A DNA stretch of 7,708 bases from Nitrospinota bacterium (lineage in GTDB: Bacteria; Nitrospinota; Nitrospinia; UBA9942): assembly GCA_016234205.1 (NCBI GenBank), contig JACRGN010000012.1, positions 1 to 7,708 on the forward strand, read 5' to 3'. A program made the translations under genes and the position numbers. The first letter of the stretch is position 1, and every line of letters starts with the position of its first letter. Of this stretch, positions 1 to 4,489 are shown piece by piece. Below the pieces are notes generated by a model, which made no database searches, had not been told where the DNA came from, and worked only from the letters and a program-made list of their open reading frames with translations.

Positions 1-875
1 ATGAGCCAAAACAGGGGTCATGCGCTGCAAGGAACAGGGGCGCAAAGGCTGCAAAGGGAAAGATTATTGTAAATACTGACCCTGATTGTGTGGCAGATAA
101 AGGCTGGTTAAAGGATATTGCATCTGCCTTTGATACCCCCCCTGCATCCCCCCCTTATAACGGGGGGGACGGGGGGGTTGTTGCTGTAGCAGGAAATATA
201 TATGGATTAAATCCGCAGGGTATAATTGAAAAGTTTCTCTCCATCTTCACACTAAGGGGAATTGGTGAGCAGAGGATATTTGACAGTTATAATCTATTTA
301 CCGGGGGATTTGCCACAGCAAATCTATCGGTCAGAAAAGATGTATTTGAGAGGATAGATGGCTTTGATGAAAATATTAATATCTTTGGAGAGGACCATGA
401 CCTCTGTGCAAGAATATATAAGGCAGGGTATAAAATAAAGGCAGTTTCGAATGCCGTGATTTATCATATCCACAGAGGTGATTTAAGTGGACTCGCCAGG
501 CAGAGCTTCCATTTTGGCATTGCCCATTCAGTCCTACTCAAAAAACATTTTCCAAAAGGATTATTCATTGAGTTACCACGAGTTACATATATAAAAGAGA
601 ATTTTGGAATTCCTATCTGGCTTAATCTCAATTCCTTTGATAAAAAGTTATTTTTTATATTTCTTGCAGGTTATTTTATCCCGACAATTCTAATTCTTGT
701 CCCCTTCTATTTTCTTTACCATGTCTTTGATATAAAAAGAAGGGCTGAAACACTTGATATGCCGCTACCAATATCTGAAGGTTTAATCATGTCGGGGCTT
801 TTATTCATTAAATCATTTTTCATAACCATAGGGAGAATCTATGGCTCATTTAGAAAAAGGGTTATATGTATATAA
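1..875 (+). CDS. Family 2 glycosyltransferase, 5'-truncated by the window edge
   Basis: Transfers a sugar from a nucleotide-sugar donor, probably onto a lipid-linked or surface-glycan acceptor at the cytoplasmic face of the membrane. The frame is open from base 3 (first full codon), giving 290 visible codons. The GTG at 90 is internal, because typical GT2 sequence precedes it: SCAARNRGAKAAKG at visible residues 6-19, then the metal-binding DxD motif in TDPDC (D26, D28). Further on come TGGFATANLSVRKDVF, the acceptor-side GFDE and FGEDHDLC (E130, D131), then two hydrophobic segments (about 216-239 and 260-278) that suggest membrane anchoring. Only the N-terminal strand-helix part is missing. 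Visible residues 45-58 (TPPASPPYNGGDGG) are encoded by a G/C palindrome and look inserted in a loop after the DxD region. The stop overlaps the next gene by 10 bp, so the two are probably co-transcribed. Family assignment is secure; donor and acceptor are unknown. Confidence 0.9.
   Translation, partial: EPKQGSCAARNRGAKAAKGKIIVNTDPDCVADKGWLKDIASAFDTPPASPPYNGGDGGVVAVAGNIYGLNPQGIIEKFLSIFTLRGIGEQRIFDSYNLFTGGFATANLSVRKDVFERIDGFDENINIFGEDHDLCARIYKAGYKIKAVSNAVIYHIHRGDLSGLARQSFHFGIAHSVLLKKHFPKGLFIELPRVTYIKENFGIPIWLNLNSFDKKLFFIFLAGYFIPTILILVPFYFLYHVFDIKRRAETLDMPLPISEGLIMSGLLFIKSFFITIGRIYGSFRKRVICI
136..177. repeat. G/C palindromic mini-repeat inside a coding region
   Basis: Four homopolymer runs are arranged as C7 (136-142), TGCAT, C7 (148-154), TTATAAC, G7 (162-168), AC, G7 (171-177). 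The inner runs can pair around a 7-base loop and the outer runs pair across a small internal loop, so RNA or single-stranded DNA would form a strong hairpin. The element is 42 bp, exactly 14 codons, and keeps the glycosyltransferase frame open. Its Pro/Gly-rich peptide is unlike the flanking GT2 sequence. From memory, short C-run/G-run palindromes encoding PPxxGGxGG-like peptides recur in several bacterial genomes; that is recollection, not a search result. Confidence 0.8.
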
Positions 876-2356
876 CAGATAAAATACCATCTCTCTCTAA
901 AAGATTTAAGATAGACATATACTCTCCAAATATAATCCTCTCTCTGCTAATAGTTACAGGTCTTATTCTCAGATTGTATCGCCTGGATTTTAGAAGTCTC
1001 AATTTTGACGAGGCAAATAGTATTGCATTTGCAAAAAACAGCATAACCTATATACTTGACAAAACACCCCTGTCAATTGGCGATTTACATCCGCCATTCT
1101 TTCATATCCTGCTCCATTTTCACATATCTGTCAGTGAAACGGAATTCTGGGTAAGGCTCATCTCAGCAGTTCTGGGAGTAATTATCATATATATCACATA
1201 TTTATTGGGAAGGTATCTCTTTGACTTGAGGACAGCAATGCTGGGGGCTTTTTTAGTCATGCTTTCACCATTTTTTATTTCGTATTCTCAGGAAGCCCGT
1301 ATGTATCCTCTATTCACGCTCCTAACAATCTCATCAATCTATTTTTTTATAAAGGCTATTGATATGGAATCCAAGAGATACTATCTGTGGTTTACAATCT
1401 TTTCCATTCTAAATCTCTATACTCATTATATAGCCTTTTTCATACTATTTGCGGAGACAATATTTTTCATAATAAACTGGAAGAGATATAACAACTCAAA
1501 ATTATTCTTCCTATTTAGCCTCATAGTCATATTTTTATCTTTCTCGCCATGGATACCAACAGTATTAACACAGTTCACGGCAGGTGAAGGTCAACTGTCT
1601 AAAGACATCGCACCAGGCACAGGGTTAATAATTCCATATTCGCTCTTTGTATTCAGTGTTGGAGAAACATTTCTTCAAATTAAATCGTTAAAGGATGCAG
1701 TTTCAAACATACCTCTAATCTTTTTAGTTGCAATAATATTTTTAATTCCAATTGTTAATTCAACTTTTAAAAAAAAGGATAATAGACTCTTATTTATTAT
1801 TTTAATCCCCATTATAATTCTATATATACTCTCGTGGAAGATCCCGCGAATACTTAACTCAGTAAAATATATAATTGCCCTCTCTCCAGTGTATTATCTA
1901 CTCATTTCATATGGAATAACAAACATGAGGAGAATGTCTCATCAAGTTGTATTTGCTATCCTTATAACATTCCTGAATATAGCATCTCTCTGGAATTATC
2001 ATTATAATGAAATATACAGGTCTGAGGATTGGAGAGGTGTTGTTAAATATGTATCTGCCGGACTTACAGGAAGTGATGTCATTATTTTTGATGCAGGACA
2101 TATGCAGACACTGTTTGACTACTATTGCAAGTGTGATATAAAAAAAATCAGGTTAAATCCGAGATTAACAGATGACAGAGAAGAGGCATTTAAAAATATT
2201 GAAAAAGAGATTGCCCCTCATAAAAATATATGGTTGATTCTTTCCCACAATTGGAAGAATGGAGACTATTACAAAAGGCTGTTGGATGTTCATCTGACAA
2301 GGTCTTTGGATTATAAAACCAAAGGGATAGAGATATACAAGTATGTGGGTGCATAA
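866..2356 (+). CDS. GT-C fold membrane glycosyltransferase (family 39 / PMT_2-like)
   Basis: Predicted polytopic inner-membrane enzyme (496 aa) that moves a sugar from a polyprenyl-phosphate donor to an acceptor on the outer face of the membrane. About ten hydrophobic segments span residues 22-377. The first external loop carries the acidic pair expected of GT-C catalysis (NFDEA, D48-E49), followed by D73-LHPP, a DxxPP-like signature of family-39 enzymes. SQEARMY (141-147) and LYTHYIAFF (184-192) match conserved stretches of bacterial family-39 proteins. Residues 386-496 (from SEDWRGVVKYV) form a soluble C-terminal tail that probably lies outside the membrane. The ATG at 866 lies inside the end of the upstream GT2 gene, with an AAAAAGGG-like ribosome-binding stretch just before it, which supports translational coupling. 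This is not specifically ArnT or a protein O-mannosyltransferase; the substrate cannot be inferred. Confidence 0.87.
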   Translation: MYITDKIPSLSKRFKIDIYSPNIILSLLIVTGLILRLYRLDFRSLNFDEANSIAFAKNSITYILDKTPLSIGDLHPPFFHILLHFHISVSETEFWVRLISAVLGVIIIYITYLLGRYLFDLRTAMLGAFLVMLSPFFISYSQEARMYPLFTLLTISSIYFFIKAIDMESKRYYLWFTIFSILNLYTHYIAFFILFAETIFFIINWKRYNNSKLFFLFSLIVIFLSFSPWIPTVLTQFTAGEGQLSKDIAPGTGLIIPYSLFVFSVGETFLQIKSLKDAVSNIPLIFLVAIIFLIPIVNSTFKKKDNRLLFIILIPIIILYILSWKIPRILNSVKYIIALSPVYYLLISYGITNMRRMSHQVVFAILITFLNIASLWNYHYNEIYRSEDWRGVVKYVSAGLTGSDVIIFDAGHMQTLFDYYCKCDIKKIRLNPRLTDDREEAFKNIEKEIAPHKNIWLILSHNWKNGDYYKRLLDVHLTRSLDYKTKGIEIYKYVGA

Positions 2357-2399
2357 AGAAGAATGGAAATCAACGGCAAATTAGGTCATTAATCTATAC

Positions 2400-2405
2400 A
2401 AGGAG
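2400..2405 (+). promoter_or_regulatory. Ribosome binding site AAGGAG for the second GT2 gene
   Basis: AAGGAG lies 8 bases before the ATG at 2414 and fixes that start. It sits in the 57-bp gap (2357-2413) after the GT-C gene. I see no convincing promoter or terminator in that gap, so read-through from upstream is likely. Confidence 0.75.
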
Positions 2406-2413
2406 AACATCAG

Positions 2414-3448
2414 ATGAACACAAAAAATAACTATCTTGAGAAGCCCCCTTTTGTCTCAATTGTTGTTATCAGCAGGGATAGACATGATAATCTGAAAAAG
2501 GCTGTCTCCTCGCTAATGCAACTTGATTATCCGAAAGAGAGATATGAGATTATTGTAGTTGAAGAGGGAGACAATCCTGCCCCCCTTGAAGGAGTGAACT
2601 ATATTTTCCTTCCACGTCGTGATTTGGGATTGGGTTTTGCCCATAATACAGGAGTTAAAAATTCAAAGGGAGATATTATTGCCTTTACTGATGACGATTG
2701 TATCCACGAGAAAAACTGGCTTACCATTATGGTTAATACTCTGCTTGAAACGGATGCAGGCGGAGTAACAGGGGCAACTCTCGGACAGCCGGGAAACCTG
2801 ATTGGAAGATGTGAAGAAATTATGGGTTATCCAGGAGGTGGGCTGAAAAGGGTTTTGGCTGCCAAAGGAAAAATTATAAAAACAAATAATCTCTCAACCT
2901 GTAATTCTGCCTACAAAAAATCTATATTTGAAGAAGTTAAATTTAAAGAAGATGGTTTCGGTAAATTGGGGGGAGACGATTGGTGGCTCGGCCATCAGGT
3001 CAGTGAAAAATATGGCGCATACTTTAATCCTGATGCTATTCTTTATCATAAACCCCGTGGGAGTTTATCCAGTATAATAAAATGGTTTACCCGCCGCCGT
3101 ATAAATGAACTTCTTGGAATGGAATACGAATTTCATAAGAAAGGTTTTACCCTTCTATTAGCGGAAATTAAAAATCTTATATTCGTTAGATTGTTATTAT
3201 GGATAGGTTTAATAATTATTTTTGGAATAAAGGGACTTATGGCAGGCATGATCGGTCTTATTCTAATATTAGTTATTACAGTTATCCGTCATCTGCCAGG
3301 CATAATATATCACAATGATTACCGCCTTATATTTGTACTGCCAGCCGTAAGGCTTGCTATGGATATAGGGATTCTGAAAGCAGAACTGCAATATTTCCTT
3401 TCACTGCATAAGGCAATAGATTCCTCCCTCAATGAATTTAAAAGGTAA
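2414..3448 (+). CDS. Family 2 glycosyltransferase with C-terminal membrane segments
   Basis: A 344-aa GT-A fold glycosyltransferase, probably adding a sugar to a growing surface glycan at the cytoplasmic face. The N-terminal Rossmann-like strand is FVSIVVISRDR (13-23), followed by YPKERYEIIVVEEG (39-52). The donor-binding region LGFAHNTGVKNSKGDIIAF (73-91) leads into TDDDC, the DxD metal site (D93-D95). The acceptor-side acidic motif is GGDDWW (186-191). A hydrophobic stretch at about 252-290 probably forms one or two membrane helices, and a short basic tail ends the protein. The start is supported by AAGGAG 8 bases upstream. It is the last gene of the + strand glycan block and converges with the - strand block; its stop lies only about 15-20 bp from the broken end of a YjbQ-like gene. 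I see no hairpin terminator after it. The sugar specificity is unknown. Confidence 0.92.
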   Translation: MNTKNNYLEKPPFVSIVVISRDRHDNLKKAVSSLMQLDYPKERYEIIVVEEGDNPAPLEGVNYIFLPRRDLGLGFAHNTGVKNSKGDIIAFTDDDCIHEKNWLTIMVNTLLETDAGGVTGATLGQPGNLIGRCEEIMGYPGGGLKRVLAAKGKIIKTNNLSTCNSAYKKSIFEEVKFKEDGFGKLGGDDWWLGHQVSEKYGAYFNPDAILYHKPRGSLSSIIKWFTRRRINELLGMEYEFHKKGFTLLLAEIKNLIFVRLLLWIGLIIIFGIKGLMAGMIGLILILVITVIRHLPGIIYHNDYRLIFVLPAVRLAMDIGILKAELQYFLSLHKAIDSSLNEFKR

Positions 3449-3579
3449 AAAAGGCTGAGATTTAAAAAAATGTAATCCCCGTCTTTTATTCCTGACTTGT
3501 TTACTGCATTCTGAACTTTGTCCGTTATATTTATAAATTCAGAACGGCTTTTACTCTCAATTGATAACTCTGTATTCAT
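3319..3579 (-). pseudogene. 3'-truncated YjbQ/UPF0047-family gene
   Basis: The first ~39 residues (bases ~3579 to ~3463) resemble the N terminus of YjbQ/UPF0047 proteins, a family of about 130-140 aa described as having secondary thiamine-phosphate synthase activity. SRSEFINITDKVQNAV is followed by NKSGIKDGDYIF, matching the usual pattern of SR-x-E-(F/M)-I-(N/D)-IT then SGIK-x-G. The hallmark HTT/HIT-x-(A/S) active-site motif and NE-x-DP that should follow are absent. The frame instead runs antisense through the 3' end of the GT2 gene to a stop at 3319, so the last ~47 residues are not YjbQ-like. The start overlaps the uracil-DNA glycosylase stop as ATGA (3579-3576), which implies an originally coupled operon. 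None of the three frames just beyond the break restores the missing motif, so a simple frameshift does not explain it. The remnant is probably non-functional. Confidence 0.7.
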
Positions 3580-4349
3580 CCATTTCTTAACTCTTCCACT
3601 ACCTTCTTCATGTCATCATGAACCTGTTTTCTAACCTCATATGTATAATTTCGCAGTAAATATGCAGGGTGATATGTGGGCATAAGCTTTATTTTTATTG
3701 CCTCTGCTTCGGTTATAGACTCATACTCGTGCCATATTCCCCTTATCCTTGATATTGTAATCCTTTTACTATTTAATAAAGTCGCTGTAGCAGGGCGGCC
3801 GAGAGTTACAATTACCTTTGGCTTTATGGCTGCAATTTGTTTTTCCAAAAACGGTCTACAGGCAGCTACCTCATCAGGCTCAGGCTCGCGGTTTTCAGGG
3901 GGTCTGCACTTCACAACATTACAAATATAGACATCCTTCCTTTTTAATCCCATCCCCTTTTCTATTATTTCTGTTAATTTCTGTCCTGCCCTGCCGACAA
4001 ATGGGAGTCCCTGTATGTCTTCATCTTCTCCAGGTCCTTCACCTACAAACACCAATTCTGCCTTTGGATTTCCTGAACCAAAGACAATATTTTTTCTTGT
4101 ATGCCAGAGCTTACACCTCCTGCAATCGCCTATCTCATTCCGAATATCTTTTAATAATTCTATGTTAAAGGGGGCGAGGGTTGGAGGGGGCGAGGGTTCT
4201 ATGGCACAAGAGTTTGTTTTTATTTGTTCCCTTGAATCCTTGAATCCTTGAACCCTTGTAGTTACAGGTATTTCCTTAATACCCATCATTTTTAAATAAC
4301 TTAGATATCCCTTTAGCCCTTCAATTATTTCTATTAATTCATTATTCAT
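3576..4349 (-). CDS. Type-4 (family 4) uracil-DNA glycosylase, iron-sulfur
   Basis: Removes uracil from DNA in base-excision repair, countering cytosine deamination and dUTP misincorporation. The protein has 257 aa. Cysteines C76, C79, C148 and C164 have the same spacing (3, 69, 16) as the 4Fe-4S ligands C14/C17/C86/C102 that I recall for Thermus UDGa. The catalytic-pocket motif GEGPGEDED (103-111) continues as GLPFVGRAGQKL (114-125). ICNVVKCRPPENR (142-154) surrounds the third cysteine, and the DNA-binding/active-site motif HPAYLLRN is at 227-234. Relative to that compact form there is a ~62-residue N-terminal extension: a helical MNNELIEIIEGLKGYLSYL segment, then a linker (about 31-62) built largely from repeat DNA. 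The ATG at 4349 is chosen because the helical extension is typical of long family members, although no strong Shine-Dalgarno precedes it. It lies downstream of ppdK and overlaps the yjbQ-like remnant by 4 bp. Confidence 0.93.
   Translation of the reverse strand: MNNELIEIIEGLKGYLSYLKMMGIKEIPVTTRVQGFKDSREQIKTNSCAIEPSPPPTLAPFNIELLKDIRNEIGDCRRCKLWHTRKNIVFGSGNPKAELVFVGEGPGEDEDIQGLPFVGRAGQKLTEIIEKGMGLKRKDVYICNVVKCRPPENREPEPDEVAACRPFLEKQIAAIKPKVIVTLGRPATATLLNSKRITISRIRGIWHEYESITEAEAIKIKLMPTYHPAYLLRNYTYEVRKQVHDDMKKVVEELRNG
4170..4198. repeat. G-rich direct repeat, 16-bp period, inside the uracil-DNA glycosylase gene
   Basis: GGGGGCGAGGGTT occurs at 4170-4182 and again at 4186-4198, separated by GGA. 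On the coding (-) strand it is a C-rich tract that encodes the proline-rich part of the linker, EPSPPPTLAPFN (residues 51-62). The sequence contrasts with the A+T-rich surroundings and looks like repeat DNA captured in a tolerant linker. Confidence 0.75.
4229..4258. repeat. 8-bp tandem repeat CCTTGAAT inside the uracil-DNA glycosylase gene
   Basis: The unit CCTTGAA(T/C) is repeated three times from 4230 to 4253 and followed by a partial fourth copy CCTTG (4254-4258). It encodes residues of the RVQGFKDSRE part of the linker (about 31-41). Eight is not a multiple of three, so gain or loss of one copy would shift the frame upstream of the catalytic domain. Confidence 0.75.
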
Positions 4350-4483
4350 TCAAGAACAAAAACCTAATGAAACCACAGATTAACACAGATAAAAACTTTT
4401 TTTCTTTATTCTATCAGTGTTCATCTGTGTTTACCTGTGGTTAATTTTATAATTTCCTATGCATGAACAAAAACCTACCGAAA
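4346..4483. repeat. Inverted-repeat element flanked by direct repeats between ppdK and the glycosylase gene
   Basis: The inverted arms are AACCACAGATTAACACAGAT (4371-4390) and ATCTGTGTTTACCTGTGGTT (4423-4442), complementary at 18 of 20 positions around a 32-base spacer. Outside them lies a direct repeat, GAACAAAAACCTA-NN-GAAA, at 4354-4372 and 4465-4483. It is identical at 17 of 19 positions, has a period of 111 bp, and extends loosely a few bases to the left of each copy. The left copy directly precedes the glycosylase start and the right copy directly follows the ppdK stop. The arrangement looks like insertion of a small palindromic element with duplication of the target. CCACAGAT/CACAGAT repeats are, from memory, common in many bacterial genomes. 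The wide loop and lack of an adjoining T-tract argue against a classical terminator. Confidence 0.75.
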
Positions 4484-4489
4484 TAATCT

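Noticed and set aside
90..875. GTG at 90 as the start of the first glycosyltransferase
   Set aside because: The same frame is open back to base 3 and encodes conserved GT2 sequence, including the DxD motif TDPDC that lies just before the GTG, so the gene begins outside the window.
862..1044. Open frame on the - strand at the 5' end of the GT-C gene
   Set aside because: It is fully antisense to a well-supported membrane glycosyltransferase, with no recognisable domain.
3676..4251. Overlapping + strand open frames across the uracil-DNA glycosylase gene
   Set aside because: They are antisense to a gene with all iron-sulfur cysteines and catalytic motifs in place, and their composition is that of shadow frames.
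4170..4258. Clustered repeats in the glycosylase gene as a CRISPR array
   Set aside because: The units are 8 and 16 bp with no spacers of regular length, and they lie within an open coding frame.
4371..4442. Inverted repeat as a rho-independent terminator for ppdK
   Set aside because: The arms are separated by a 32-base spacer, the stem is not G+C-rich, and no T-tract follows the stem directly on the - strand. It fits a dispersed repeat better.
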